A stretch of DNA of 64,000 nt, taken from positions 682,001 to 746,000 of the forward strand of contig NZ_CP157390.1 of assembly GCF_040050925.1 (NCBI RefSeq). Reading direction: 5' to 3'. Source of the DNA: Leifsonia sp. NPDC080035 (GTDB lineage: Bacteria > Actinomycetota > Actinomycetes > Actinomycetales > Microbacteriaceae). Shown one piece after another: positions 49,688-59,700 of the stretch (within the stretch, counting starts at the first letter, position 1; the number at the start of each line of letters is the position of its first letter). The notes beneath the pieces were generated by a model that searched no databases, was not told the DNA's origin, and worked only from the letters and a program-made list of their open reading frames with translations. Position numbers and translations under genes: made by a program.

Positions 49688-50773
49688 TCACCCGCTGCGC
49701 CGCGACGGGCGAGCGGTCGAGGCCCTGACATGCAGCACGGGCGGCGGATCGGCGACCATGATCTCCGTGCCCTCCGTGGATTCGGCGAGGAGCTGCCGGA
49801 CGGACACGACCCCCATCGCGTACAGGGGGAGGCTGACCGTCGTCAACGGCGGCACCAGGTGCTCGGAGATCCACGTGTCGTGCACGGCGGCGACCGAGAG
49901 ATCGTCCGGGATCGCGAGCCCGTGATCGCCGGCTGTGCCGAGGATACCGATGCCGATGAGCGAGTTGCCGGCGATCAGGGCCGTCGGCCGGTCGCCTCCG
50001 GCGCTCCACCGGGCGGCCAGCTCGGCCAGGCCGGCGCGCCCACCGCTCGCCAGCCAGTCCGTGTGCACGACGTCCTCGGCGCGCAGGGCGAGCCCGGCGT
50101 CGGCGAGGGCCGCGGTGACGCCGTTCTCGCGCAGGATCCCCGTCGTCGAGTCGTGGGGCCCGGATACGAGGCCGATGCGGGTGTGGCCGAGCCCGAGCAG
50201 ATGCTCCGTGAGAAGGCGGGTGCCGGCTTCCTCGTCGGGGTAGACGCTCGTCACCCGCTCCCGCTCCACACGGCTCGGCGCGTTCACGATCACCGTCGGC
50301 AGCACGCGGGCGATGTCGGCGATGCGCTGGTCGAACCCGCCGTGGCCGCCCTGGACGATCAGGCCGTCCACCCGGTTCCCGCTGATGAAGGTGCGGAACG
50401 CCTGCTCGTCCTCGAGGAGCTCGTCGACGTCGCCGAGCACGAGGAAGTGCGAGTGGGCCGCCGCCTCCGCGCGCGCACCGCGCATCAGCTCCAGGTGGAT
50501 GGGGCTGGAGAGGTCGTGCACGACCAGGCCGATGAGGCCGTTGCGGCGGATGCGCAGGCTCTTGGCGGCGATGTTCGGCACGTAGCCGAGCGCATCCGCC
50601 GCCTCCAGGATCCGCGCCTTCGTCTCGGCGGTCGCGCGCGCCGAGGCGTCCGCATTGAGCACACGCGACGCCAGTGGAACGGACACGCCGGCCGCCCTGG
50701 CGACGTCGGCGAGGCGGACGGCGCCCCTCCGCCGACCCGCGGGCGAGGGGGTCGACGGGGGTGGCGCATCCAT
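49688..50773 (-). CDS. LacI-family repressor of polysaccharide locus B (first)
   Basis: The 361-residue protein has a LacI helix-turn-helix (AVRLADVARAAGVSVPLASRVLNADASARATAET; note LASRVLN instead of the usual VSRVLN) and a type 1 periplasmic-binding-like sensor. It is the last gene of a minus-strand unit (two unknown genes, transporter, LacI). The operator candidate TGAACAATCGATTTACCA ahead of the unit, between it and the divergent dehydrogenase, is its probable target. Confidence 0.9.
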   Translation of the reverse strand: MDAPPPSTPSPAGRRRGAVRLADVARAAGVSVPLASRVLNADASARATAETKARILEAADALGYVPNIAAKSLRIRRNGLIGLVVHDLSSPIHLELMRGARAEAAAHSHFLVLGDVDELLEDEQAFRTFISGNRVDGLIVQGGHGGFDQRIADIARVLPTVIVNAPSRVERERVTSVYPDEEAGTRLLTEHLLGLGHTRIGLVSGPHDSTTGILRENGVTAALADAGLALRAEDVVHTDWLASGGRAGLAELAARWSAGGDRPTALIAGNSLIGIGILGTAGDHGLAIPDDLSVAAVHDTWISEHLVPPLTTVSLPLYAMGVVSVRQLLAESTEGTEIMVADPPPVLHVRASTARPSRRSG

Positions 50774-50831
50774 GCACCCACTATGCCCGCTCGGCCACGG
50801 CGGCGTCGAACCGCCGCCGCGGCCGGCCCGG

Positions 50832-52148
50832 TCAGGCCGCGGTCGTCGCCCGCGTCCGCGTGCCCGCGACCAGTCCACGCGTCTCCGGAAGGAAGAACAT
50901 GCCGATCGCGGCGAGCACCATCAGCACCAGGCAGTAGAGCGCGACCAGCCAGAACTGGCCGCCCGCCGCACCGGTCAGTGCCGCGGCGACGAACGGCAGC
51001 GTTCCGCCGACCAGGGCGCCGGTGATCTCACGGCTGAACGTGACGCCGGTGTAGCGGTAGCGCACGTCGAACAGCTCCGACATGAAGCCGGACTGGGCGG
51101 CGAGCATCGCGTCGTTGCAGAACGTGAAGACGAGCACGAGTGCGATCCAGATGAGCAGCGGGGTGCCCGTGTTGAGCAGGAAGAAGAAGGGGTAGATCAG
51201 CACGGCCGCGCCGATCGCACCCGCGAGGAAGACGGGACGGCGCCCGACCCGGTCGCTGATCCAGCCGGCGGTCGGGATGGTGACGAACTTCAGCAGGTTC
51301 CCGATGAGGATGCCGGTGAGGCCGATCCAGGCCGGCGCGCCGACGATCGTCGTCAGGTAGGTGATGGCGTAGACCGATGGCAGATAGCTGGCGACGTTCG
51401 GGCCGATGCTCGCGAGCATCGCGAGCGGGATGCGCCGGCCTGCCGAGCGGAACAGCTCGCGGATGGCGACGCGGGCCACCGCTCCCTCCGCCTTCGTCTC
51501 GGCGAACTCGGGGCTCTCCGGCACGCGCAGCCGGATGACGATACCGACGACGCAGACGACGATGCTGAGCAGGAACGCGATCCGCCAGCCCCAGGAGAGG
51601 AACGCCTCCTGCGGCAGCGTGGCGTTGAGCACCGTCAGCACACCCGTGGCGAGGAGGGCGCCGGCAGCATTGCCCGCGCCGGGGATGGCGGCGTTGAGCC
51701 CGCGCGACGACTCGCCGGAGTGCTCGGCCGCGAGCAGCGTCGCCCCCGCGTACTCGCCTCCCGCCCCGAAGCCCTGAAGCACGCGCAGCACGACGAGGAG
51801 GATCGGCGCCGCGACGCCGATGGCGGTGGCGCTCGGGATGAGCCCGATGAGCGTCGACGAGATGCCCATCAGCAGCAGGGTCAGGAACAGCATCTGCCGG
51901 CGGCCGTACCGATCGCCGAGGTTGCCGATGATGACCCCGCCGATCGGCCGGGCGAAGAACCCGACTGCGAAGGTCGCGAACGACGCCAGAGTGGCGGTCA
52001 GCGCGTCGTCGGTGGGGAAGAACACCGCAGGGAAGACGAGCGCGCTCGCCGTCGCGTAGAGGGAGAAGTCGTACCACTCGAGCGCGGTGCCGACGGTGGC
52101 GCCAACGGTGGCCTTGTTGATGCGAAACGTCATTGTTCTCTCATTCAT
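50832..52148 (-). CDS. MHS-type MFS transporter
   Basis: This 438-residue, 12-helix carrier has the metabolite:H+ symporter (MHS) hallmarks GATVGTALEWYDFSLYATAS, DRYGRRQML, LQGFGAGGEYAGATLLAAEHS and DRVGRRPVF. MHS carriers import organic acids such as citrate, ketoglutarate or shikimate, or compatible solutes. The ATG at 52148 overlaps the upstream gene's stop (ATGA) and has AAAGG ahead. Its operon partners are two unrecognised proteins and a LacI regulator. Confidence 0.9.
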   Translation of the reverse strand: MNERTMTFRINKATVGATVGTALEWYDFSLYATASALVFPAVFFPTDDALTATLASFATFAVGFFARPIGGVIIGNLGDRYGRRQMLFLTLLLMGISSTLIGLIPSATAIGVAAPILLVVLRVLQGFGAGGEYAGATLLAAEHSGESSRGLNAAIPGAGNAAGALLATGVLTVLNATLPQEAFLSWGWRIAFLLSIVVCVVGIVIRLRVPESPEFAETKAEGAVARVAIRELFRSAGRRIPLAMLASIGPNVASYLPSVYAITYLTTIVGAPAWIGLTGILIGNLLKFVTIPTAGWISDRVGRRPVFLAGAIGAAVLIYPFFFLLNTGTPLLIWIALVLVFTFCNDAMLAAQSGFMSELFDVRYRYTGVTFSREITGALVGGTLPFVAAALTGAAGGQFWLVALYCLVLMVLAAIGMFFLPETRGLVAGTRTRATTAA

Positions 52149-52477
52149 CCTTTCAGGGCGAGCCGGACGGACACGGTGACCCGGGCGGGCTCCCCGTCGG
52201 CTGCGATGGCGGTCCCGGCGAGCCGGAGGAAGCCGCCGAACCGGGTGACCCGGACGAAGGCCGAGGAGTCCGTGCGGACCTCGGAGCCCTCGTCGAGCCA
52301 GCGGATCCCGTCCGCGCTCAGCTGGACGCGCAGCGAGACGGTTTCGCCGGGGGCGGCGTCGTGCAGTTCGACGAAGAACAGGGCTTCGTCCGCCCACCCG
52401 CACTCGTACGGATGGGTCTCGATCGCGCCGTCGAACTCCTGGCGGAGCTCGATGACGGACGTGTAGAAGGTCTTCAT
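52145..52477 (-). CDS. 110-residue beta-rich protein, function unknown
   Basis: The product (start MKTFYTSVIELRQEFDG) is mostly beta-strand-like (ALFFVELHDAAPGETVSLRVQLSADGIRWLDEGSEV, AFVRVTRFGGFLRLAGTAI, ARVTVSVRLALKG) and has no signal or membrane segment. It looks like a single jelly-roll or Ig-type domain. I cannot name the family. ATGA overlaps on both sides bind it to the 308-residue unknown protein and the transporter, so the three probably work together. Confidence 0.62.
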   Translation of the reverse strand: MKTFYTSVIELRQEFDGAIETHPYECGWADEALFFVELHDAAPGETVSLRVQLSADGIRWLDEGSEVRTDSSAFVRVTRFGGFLRLAGTAIAADGEPARVTVSVRLALKG

Positions 52478-53397
52478 GCTGCTGCCTCTCCCGTATCGGC
52501 CGAGATGACGACGGAATCGAGGAACAGGGACACCCGCCGGTCGGTGTCCGCCTCGACGAAGAAGACCGGGTTGAGCAGACCCTCGATGTCGTTGTAAGCA
52601 GGAGCGAGCGTGGGATGCGCACCCTCGGGGAACCGCAGCACCCGGCCGCCGACGCGGAACTCCTCGTATCGGCGGGTGCGCAAGTCGATGGTGAGGGAGA
52701 GCGGGGTCCAGTTGAGCTTGTCGTCGGACTCGTTGTAGATGAGGTGCTGAGCGCCGCCCTCGAACCAGGTCGTCGCCGAGGTCGAGCCGTCGGCGCTCCG
52801 GCGCCCGAACCACTGGGGGTCGATCCCCGCCTTGTGCCAGCCGGCCGCCCCGTAGCTCCACTCCGCGTCGGTGTCATCGGTCGGCCCGTAGAACTGCCAC
52901 GCGCGCACCGGGCGCCCCCCGACGGCGTTGACGTAGCGGACTCCCGGCATGTACCGGTGCTCGGCGTCTTGGAGGTCGACGAACATCCCGAAGGCGCGCA
53001 CGTCGTCGACGCCGAGCCCAGGGCGGTCCTGCTCCGCCTTGTAGGCGAACAGCGCCTCGATGCGCAGACGGCCGACGCCCGGCGGCACCGCCAGGCGCTT
53101 GATCGCGAGCCCCATCGAGCCGGGAGCGGGCGGCTGGTCCGCCGCGGCCGCGGCCGCCCGGCTGGAGATCTTGAGCGAGTAGGTTCCCTGGGCCGACCCG
53201 TGCGTGCCTCCGAAGGCGAACGTGGCCGAGCTGAGCATGGTGGGCCCCCAGTGGATCAGGTCGACCTCGTCCGAGTGCTCGCGGAAGCCGGGGGCGACGA
53301 AGTTCGGCCGCAGGTCGAGCCACCCGCTCATCCCGCGGTCGAAGTCGTCGGCCACCAGGATCCGCGGGAGCGGGTCGAAGAACCCGGAAACGTGCAT
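52474..53397 (-). CDS. 308-residue beta-sandwich-like protein, function unknown
   Basis: The protein begins VSGFFDPLPRILVADDFDRGMSGWLDL; the DDF-x-GW motif is common at the start of lectin-like jelly-roll domains. Later strands include MLSSATFAFGGTHGSAQGTYSLKI, LRIEALFAYKAEQDRP, YMPGVRYVNAVGG and VSLFLDSVVISADTG. There is no signal peptide, so it seems cytoplasmic. The ATG at 53397 has GAGG seven bases upstream. It leads the operon of an unknown 110-residue protein, an MHS carrier and a LacI regulator. Confidence 0.62.
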   Translation of the reverse strand: MHVSGFFDPLPRILVADDFDRGMSGWLDLRPNFVAPGFREHSDEVDLIHWGPTMLSSATFAFGGTHGSAQGTYSLKISSRAAAAAADQPPAPGSMGLAIKRLAVPPGVGRLRIEALFAYKAEQDRPGLGVDDVRAFGMFVDLQDAEHRYMPGVRYVNAVGGRPVRAWQFYGPTDDTDAEWSYGAAGWHKAGIDPQWFGRRSADGSTSATTWFEGGAQHLIYNESDDKLNWTPLSLTIDLRTRRYEEFRVGGRVLRFPEGAHPTLAPAYNDIEGLLNPVFFVEADTDRRVSLFLDSVVISADTGEAAA

Positions 53398-53414
53398 GCC
53401 CACCTCATCGTCAC

Positions 53415-53463
53415 TTGAACAATCGATTTACCATTTGTACGCTGAGCGGTATCCAGCTGTCAA
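53415..53463. promoter_or_regulatory. Divergent promoters with a LacI-type operator, locus B
   Basis: On the plus strand TTGAAC (53415-53420), 17 bp and TACGCT (53438-53443) form a promoter for the dehydrogenase. On the minus strand TTGACA (53463-53458), 18 bp and TACAAA (53439-53434) serve the transporter unit. TGAACAATCGATTTACCA (53416-53433), centred on AATCGATT, overlaps the plus -35/spacer and the start of the minus transcript. Confidence 0.72.
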
Positions 53464-53513
53464 ACCACGCTCCCGGCGGCCTGTGCCGAGCGCGTCGCAC
53501 CCGAGGAGAGAGA

Positions 53514-54893
53514 ATGACCGCGCACGCCTCCCCCGTCCCCGACCGCACCGGCCTCACCCCGGGCATCGCGCACATCGGTGTCGGAAACTTCCACCGCTCG
53601 CATCAGGCGATGTACCTCGACCGGCTCCTCCGCCAGGGCGGCGCCCGGGAGTGGGGGATCGTCGGCGTCGGCCTCCTCCCCGGCGACGCGAGGATGGCCG
53701 AGGTGCTGCGCGCGCAGGACTTCACGTACACCCTGGTCGAACTGGCCGGCGACGGCAGCAGGACGGCCACCTCGATCGGCTCGATCGTCGACGTCGTCCA
53801 CGCCCCCACCGACCCCGAGGCGGTCCTCGAACTGCTCGCGTCACCACGCATCCGGATCGTCTCCCTCACCATCACGGAGGGCGGCTACAACACCTCCGAT
53901 GTGACGGGCGAGTTCGACACGACGGACGCGGCCGTGCGGGCGGACGTCGGCGCCGACCACCCGCGCACCGTCTTCGGCGTCATCGCCGCGGGGCTGCACC
54001 GGCGGCGCCGACGTGGCGTCCCGCCGTTCACGGTGGCATCGTGCGACAACATCCTCGGCAACGGCGACACCGCCCGGCGTGCCCTCGTCGCCTTCGCGCG
54101 CCTCGCCTACGACGACGGGTTCGCCGACTGGATCGACGCAGAAGTCGCCTTCCCGAACAGCATGGTCGACCGCATCACCCCGGTGACCGGGGACACGGAG
54201 CGGGCCCTCGTCCGCGAGACGTTCGGCATCGACGACGCCTGGCCGGTCGTCTGCGAGCCCTTCGCCCAGTGGGTGTTCGAGGACCGCTTCCCGCTCGGCC
54301 GGCCGGAGTGGGAGCTGGTCGGGGCGCAGCCGGTCGACGATGTCGCGCCGTACGAGCTGATGAAGCTGCGTCTCCTCAACGGCAGCCACCAGGCGATGGC
54401 CTACCTGGGCCTGCTCCGCGGGCACACCTACGTACACGAGGCGATGGGCGACCCTGCCGTGACCGATCTGATCGATCGCTGGATGGACGAGGCGGCAGCC
54501 ACTCTCCCTCCCGTCGCGGGGGTGGACATCCCCGCCTACCGGGCGCAGTTGCGCGAGCGGTTCGCCAACCCGTACATCCGCGACACCCTGGAGCGACTGG
54601 CGACCGACGCGAGCGACCGCATCCCGAAGTTCGTCCTCGGCGCCGCCAGGGAACGCGCGCACTCGGGCCTCCCCTCACCTGCCGCGGCGACGATCGCCGC
54701 GACCTGGGCCGCCCTCCTCGCCTCCGGCCGGCAACTCCCCGACCGCCAGGCGGAGCGGATCTCGGCAGCCGTGGCCGACGCGGCCACCGCTCCCGAGCGG
54801 TTCCTCGACCAGCCCGACTGGTTCGGGGAGCTCGCGGACGAACCGGAGTTCGTCGCGGCGTTCGTGCGCGCGTACCGGGAGTGTCGCGGGTGA
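53514..54893 (+). CDS. Long-chain mannitol dehydrogenase family (mannitol 2-dehydrogenase / fructuronate reductase)
   Basis: This 459-residue NAD-dependent polyol dehydrogenase has the cofactor motif HIGVGNFHRSHQAMYLD near the N-terminus and the catalytic triad of the family, Lys284-x4-Asn289-x2-His292 (KLRLLNGSHQAMAYLG). It interconverts mannitol and fructose, or fructuronate/tagaturonate and the aldonates mannonate/altronate. Near a PL8 lyase and sugar-acid genes the uronate role is attractive, but sequence alone does not decide. GAGGAGAGAGA precedes the ATG at 53514. Confidence 0.9.
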   Translation: MTAHASPVPDRTGLTPGIAHIGVGNFHRSHQAMYLDRLLRQGGAREWGIVGVGLLPGDARMAEVLRAQDFTYTLVELAGDGSRTATSIGSIVDVVHAPTDPEAVLELLASPRIRIVSLTITEGGYNTSDVTGEFDTTDAAVRADVGADHPRTVFGVIAAGLHRRRRRGVPPFTVASCDNILGNGDTARRALVAFARLAYDDGFADWIDAEVAFPNSMVDRITPVTGDTERALVRETFGIDDAWPVVCEPFAQWVFEDRFPLGRPEWELVGAQPVDDVAPYELMKLRLLNGSHQAMAYLGLLRGHTYVHEAMGDPAVTDLIDRWMDEAAATLPPVAGVDIPAYRAQLRERFANPYIRDTLERLATDASDRIPKFVLGAARERAHSGLPSPAAATIAATWAALLASGRQLPDRQAERISAAVADAATAPERFLDQPDWFGELADEPEFVAAFVRAYRECRG

Positions 54894-54935
54894 GGCTCTT
54901 CCGTCCCGTCGAGGAGGAGCGCTCCGCAACCTCGT

Positions 54936-55694
54936 TCAGCCGTCGACGCGATGCACTCGATCGAGGAAGCCGTCGATGAATGCCGCCGTGTCACTCCAGT
55001 CGGTCACCTCCCGAGTAGGGATGCCGAGCCTCACGACCGGATAGTCGTTTCCGTCCCGGTCGAGCCGGTCTCCGACGAAGAGCATGTCGGAGAATGCGAT
55101 GCCGGTGAACTCCGCGAGCCTGGTCATCCCGTACGCCTTGTCGACACCACGGCGTGTGATGTCGATACTGGTCGACCCTCCCGCGCGTACTTCGAGCTCG
55201 GGCAGCCTCGACTGCACCGCCGCGCGGAGCCTGTTCCGTCGCGATCCATCGGGGTCCCAGCGGGCCTTCTCCGCGACGGGTGCGAGTTGTCCGAGTGCCG
55301 AGAACGTGATCTGCGATCCTCGATCCTCCAGCACCGGCCCCCACGTTCTCGATTCCCACAACCCGAGTCTGGTCGCCTCCTGCTCCACGGCGGCGAGCGC
55401 GTCGGATCGCTCGTGCGCCGCCAAGTTCTCGCTGTAGGCGAGCTGCCAGCCGGCGCCGTCCCATCGGAGATAGCGCGTCCCGCAGGTCGGCATGAGGTGG
55501 AGCCGGTGGAGGTGCGTGGACGCGGGGAGTCGCGAAAGCAGCTGCCCGCGGAACTGTGCGAAACTCCCGCCCGAGATCACGCAGACGTCCATCACCTCGA
55601 GGAGGCGCCCGAGCAGTTCCGCCATGCGTCGGTCAATAGGTGATTTCGAGGGGGCGAGTGTGTCGTCGAGGTCGAACGCAATCAGACGGGTCAC
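54936..55694 (-). CDS. HAD-superfamily phosphatase (Cof/PMM-like)
   Basis: The 252-residue protein has the HAD motifs: FDLDDTLAPSKSP (nucleophile Asp), VCVISGGSF (motif II Ser), GVDKAYGM (motif III Lys) and FVGDRLDRDGND (motif IV). The cap arrangement resembles the IIB cap of sugar phosphatases and phosphomannomutase. The GTG at 55694 overlaps the upstream LacI stop (GTGA) and has AAAGGTG ahead. It ends the operon of a PL8 lyase and a LacI protein. Confidence 0.85.
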   Translation of the reverse strand: MTRLIAFDLDDTLAPSKSPIDRRMAELLGRLLEVMDVCVISGGSFAQFRGQLLSRLPASTHLHRLHLMPTCGTRYLRWDGAGWQLAYSENLAAHERSDALAAVEQEATRLGLWESRTWGPVLEDRGSQITFSALGQLAPVAEKARWDPDGSRRNRLRAAVQSRLPELEVRAGGSTSIDITRRGVDKAYGMTRLAEFTGIAFSDMLFVGDRLDRDGNDYPVVRLGIPTREVTDWSDTAAFIDGFLDRVHRVDG

Positions 55695-56731
55695 CGAAAC
55701 ACCTTTCGTGTGAGGCTGCACGGGCGGCTGGTGCTCTCGCGTGCGATCAAGGACGGCCGAGGAAGGGCAGCAGACTCGGGTGCCTGCCCTGCCAGACGAG
55801 CCAGCAACCGGCTTCCGCACACCCGCCCCCACGCCCGGTGATCCCACCGCACGGCCGTCAGCGGGGGATTCGCGTGACGGGCGACGGCGTCATCCTGAAG
55901 GGAGAGCACCGACACGTCGGATGGGACGTTCAGGTTCGCCGAACCCGCGACACGGAGTGCAGCGGCGGCCAAGAGGGATGTCTCGTAGACGACCGCGGTG
56001 GGAGGCTCGGTGAGCCGCACGAGACGGTCGGTCACAGCGATGGCGGCATCGAGCGGCGAATCGGGGACGGGATGAACGCTCACCGTGAGACGCAATGCGC
56101 GCGCGTGTCTCTCGAACGCCACCGCTCGGGAATCCGATCGGAACAGCCCGTCTCGCACGATCATGGCGACGTGCCGGTGCCCGAGGCCGTTCAGATGCAG
56201 CAGGGCCTGCAGCACACCCGCGCGATCCGCAGCGACGGCCGAGGGACGGTCGGCGACGACGAACGGGAGCCCCAGGCGCAATAGCGAGCCGAGGCGATCG
56301 TCGCTCATCCGCAGGTCCGTCAGAAGCACGATGTCGACCTGAGACCGGCCCGCCAGTTCTGCGTACGCCTCGCTCTCGCCCTCGGCACTGGAGACGAAAC
56401 GAACGATCATCGACGCGGCGCCTGCCGCAAGTCGGGTGCCGAGCCCATCGAGGAATTCGAAGAGTCCCGACTCCATATCAGCGGCAGGCCGCCGGATGAC
56501 GAGCCCGACACGGTAGGGCCGATCAAGCGACAGCGCGCGAGCGCCGGCGTCCGGTCGCCACTTGAGATCGCGCGCGGCCCGAAGGATCGATTCCGTCGTC
56601 GCCTCGCTCAGACCGCGTCTGCCGTTGAAGACGAACGACACGGCGGTCTTGGAGACTCCGGCACGCGCGGCAACATCCGCGATCGTCACGCGTCGTCTGT
56701 GCCCTTCTGCTTCTACCCCGCTGCTGCCCAT
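55691..56731 (-). CDS. LacI-family regulator of polysaccharide locus B (second)
   Basis: This 346-residue protein has a LacI helix-turn-helix (VTIADVAARAGVSKTAVSFVFNGRRGLSEATTESIL), hinge and sensor domain (PDAGARALSLDRPYRVGLVIRRPAADMESG). Its ATG lies 19 bp inside the 3' end of the PL8 gene, so it is translated from the same mRNA and coupled to it. It likely represses the PL8/GH130/ABC operon, whose promoter is outside the window. Confidence 0.9.
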   Translation of the reverse strand: MGSSGVEAEGHRRRVTIADVAARAGVSKTAVSFVFNGRRGLSEATTESILRAARDLKWRPDAGARALSLDRPYRVGLVIRRPAADMESGLFEFLDGLGTRLAAGAASMIVRFVSSAEGESEAYAELAGRSQVDIVLLTDLRMSDDRLGSLLRLGLPFVVADRPSAVAADRAGVLQALLHLNGLGHRHVAMIVRDGLFRSDSRAVAFERHARALRLTVSVHPVPDSPLDAAIAVTDRLVRLTEPPTAVVYETSLLAAAALRVAGSANLNVPSDVSVLSLQDDAVARHANPPLTAVRWDHRAWGRVCGSRLLARLAGQAPESAALPRPSLIARESTSRPCSLTRKVFR

Positions 56732-59700
56732 GGGCCCCCGACCGCCCCCGGCATCTGATTGCGGGTGTACCACTTCGCGGTGTAGACGACGCCCTTGTAG
56801 CTCGCCCTGTCCCCAGCGTTGAAGATGCGAGAGGGCGTCCACAGCGCGATGCCATCGGCCGTCGTCGCCATCTCCTGCCACGGCCCCGTCACGCCTCCGG
56901 GCACGTCGTTGCGGCTGTACCAGGCGGCCCGATAGGTCTTGCCCTGATACACGACGGTGTCGCCGCCGTTGAAGACGCGAGACGGTGTCCACACGGTCGC
57001 ACCGTCCTCCGTCATCGCGAGTTGCTGCCATGCACCGGTGTTGGTCGCGCCGGGCTGCTCGGCCTTGGTCGTCCATCCCGCCTTGTACACCGACCCCTGG
57101 TAGCTGACGATGTCGCCGGCCTTGTAGGTGGTCGTCTTGACCCAGGCCGCCGGCAGCGCGACCGTCACCGTGACGGCCGTGTGCGCGCCCGCGACTGTCT
57201 CGCTGCCGGAGTACGTCGCCGTCAGCGTGTGGACGCCGGCGGCCAGTCCGACCGGGAGGGTGAACGTCGCGACGCCGTCGCGCAGGACCGCGGTCCCGCG
57301 ATCCTTGTCGCCCTCGGTCAGCACGACCTTCCCAGCCACCGGCAGCGACGACGTGACGGTGACGGTGACCCGTGCCGCCGTCCCCCACGCCGCCGCGACG
57401 TCCGGCGCGCTGATCGTCGACGTTGCGCGCAGCCCGTCGAGGGCGCGCTTCAGCGCCGCCGCGCTCGCATCGATGGCCGGCTGAGAGGCGTCGGCGGCCT
57501 TCAGTGCCGCCTTCGCCGCTTCCAGGGCGGGCAGCAACGGCGACCAGCTGGCTGCCGTGTACTGCGCGCTGTCGAGCCCGCTCGCCTTCTCCACCAGGGC
57601 CTGCAGGACGCTGCGGTCGACCGCGACGGTGACAGGGCAGCGGACGAATTCGTCGCCGGCGCCGTGCACGAGCACGATGGAGGTGCTTCCCGGGGCTCCT
57701 GTCGTGAGCGGGACCGCGAGCGCTCCGCCGGCTCCGACCTGGGGCGAGGCCGAGACCGCTGCCACCGCCGGGTCGAGCGAGTACGCCGAGAAGGTGTCCG
57801 CTCCATCGGCCGGTGTGATGGTCGCACCGAGCGTCGCGGTGCTGTCGCGCTCCGCGTTCACCGGGGCGGTGCACGCCAGGCTGTAGCCGCCGTAGAGCTC
57901 GAACTCCCAGATGTTCAGCCCGTACTTCGTGGCCGGCGAACCGATCACCCGCACGTAGCGCACCTCCGCCGTCGGGAAGTCGGCGATGTCGCGGCGGTGG
58001 TCTGCCGTGCCGGTGTTCTGCACGCGGGCCAGCGGCATCCAGTCCGTCCCGTTCACCGATCCCTCGATCCGGTAGTCGGTGGAGTTGCCCGCCTCCCACT
58101 CGACGACGGCCTGCGAGACCGGCCGCACCGACCCGAGGTCGACGCGCAGCCAGTTCTGGTTGGTGTACGGCGCCGTGCCGGTGGGCCGGCCCGACGACCA
58201 CTTGGTGGTCTTCGACCCGTCGGTGGCCGCGGTGGCCTGGATGTTCGACAGGTTGTTGTACACGCTGTCCGCGGTGGTGGGCTTCCCCTGCGCGAGGTTC
58301 ACCCGGCCGCCGCCGGTGGGCGCCGCGGCGATCGCACCGTCGCCGAAGACCTCGAGCTCCCACACCGAGACGCCGTAGCTCGTGAGCGCCCGTTTCACCG
58401 TCTGCATCCGCACGTAGCGGCCGGACGCGTCCAGGGCGACGAGGTCGGTGCCCCCGTCGCTGCCCGCGGCCGGGGTCGCGTAGGCGTCTCGCCACGTGCT
58501 TCCGTCGTCGGAGACCTGGAGCTTGTACTGGCTGGCGTAGGACGCCTCCCAGAACAGCCGCACCGCGCCGATCTTCTGCACCTTTCCGAGGTCGACCTGC
58601 AGCCAGGACGCATCCGGGGATCCGGTGCGGTCGGCGATCCAGCGGGTGGTCGCATTGCCGTCCGTCGCACTGGCCGGGCTTGTCCCGTCCGAGGCGGACG
58701 TCGGGGCTCCGAGGGCGAGGTTCACGCTCGCGACGGCCGCGAACTCGGCGACCGAATAGGAGCCGCCTCCCGGCCCGTCCAGCGGCAGGATGCGGACGAA
58801 GCTCGCCGCCGTCGCCGGGAAGTCGACGTGCTGATGGCCGCCCGTGCCGTTCTGAACCAGCTTCTGATCGGTCCAGCTCACGCCGTCGGCCGAGGTCTGG
58901 ACGAGGAATCGGCTCGCGTAGTCTGCTCCCCAGTCGATGTCGGCCCCCGAGACGTACGATCCGGCCGAGAGCCGCTGCTGCAGCCAGGGCGCGGCGCCTG
59001 CGGACCGCCAGCTCGTCGTCGTATCCGCGTCCCCTGCTCGCGAGGGGCCGTTGCCGGCGGCGGAACCGCTCGCGGTGTACGGCGATCCGTCGGAGTCGTC
59101 GGCGGCCAGGGGCTCCGTCACCGTCTTGCCCAGGTTGGCGCCCGAGCCGAGCACGAACGTTCCCCGGGATGCCGACGCGCCACCCGTCAGGTTGACGTCG
59201 ACGAGCAGGCCGGGCTGGCTCGGGTTGGACAGGCTCACCACCGGCGTGCCGGACGACTCGTCGAGCATCACGATGGACGGCTGGCTCACCGTGAGGGTGC
59301 GGCCGTCGCCGAGGTCGAGCGATCCGGCGCGGTAGAACGTCGCCATGGTCCGCTTGAGGCCGGAATGCCGCACGGCCTGTACCGCGGTGTCGTTGCGGAG
59401 GATCTTCACCGCAGGGTCCGCCGCGTACGCTTTGGTCTGGGCGGCCGATTTCGCCGGGAGCACGATGTACTCGTAGCCGGCGTCCTTCGGCGCGTTCCCG
59501 TGATCGAAGTACAGCGTGAAGGCGTCGTGGCTCTGCGGCTCACCGCCGTAGTAGCTGCCGGTCTGGGTCTTGTCGGACACCGTCACGGCCTGATCGGTCG
59601 GGAACACGTAGCCGACCTTGTCGTTATACGCCCACGATGGGTCGTCGACGGCCTTCGCATCCGTTCCGGGAGCGACGGCGGCTCCGTCGATGCTGGCGTT

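Noticed and set aside
46036..49731. A 1231-codon minus-strand open frame opposite the secreted hydrolase.
   Set aside because: It is dominated by Gly/Arg/Val runs with no fold signature, while the plus strand has signal peptide, active site and sorting signal.
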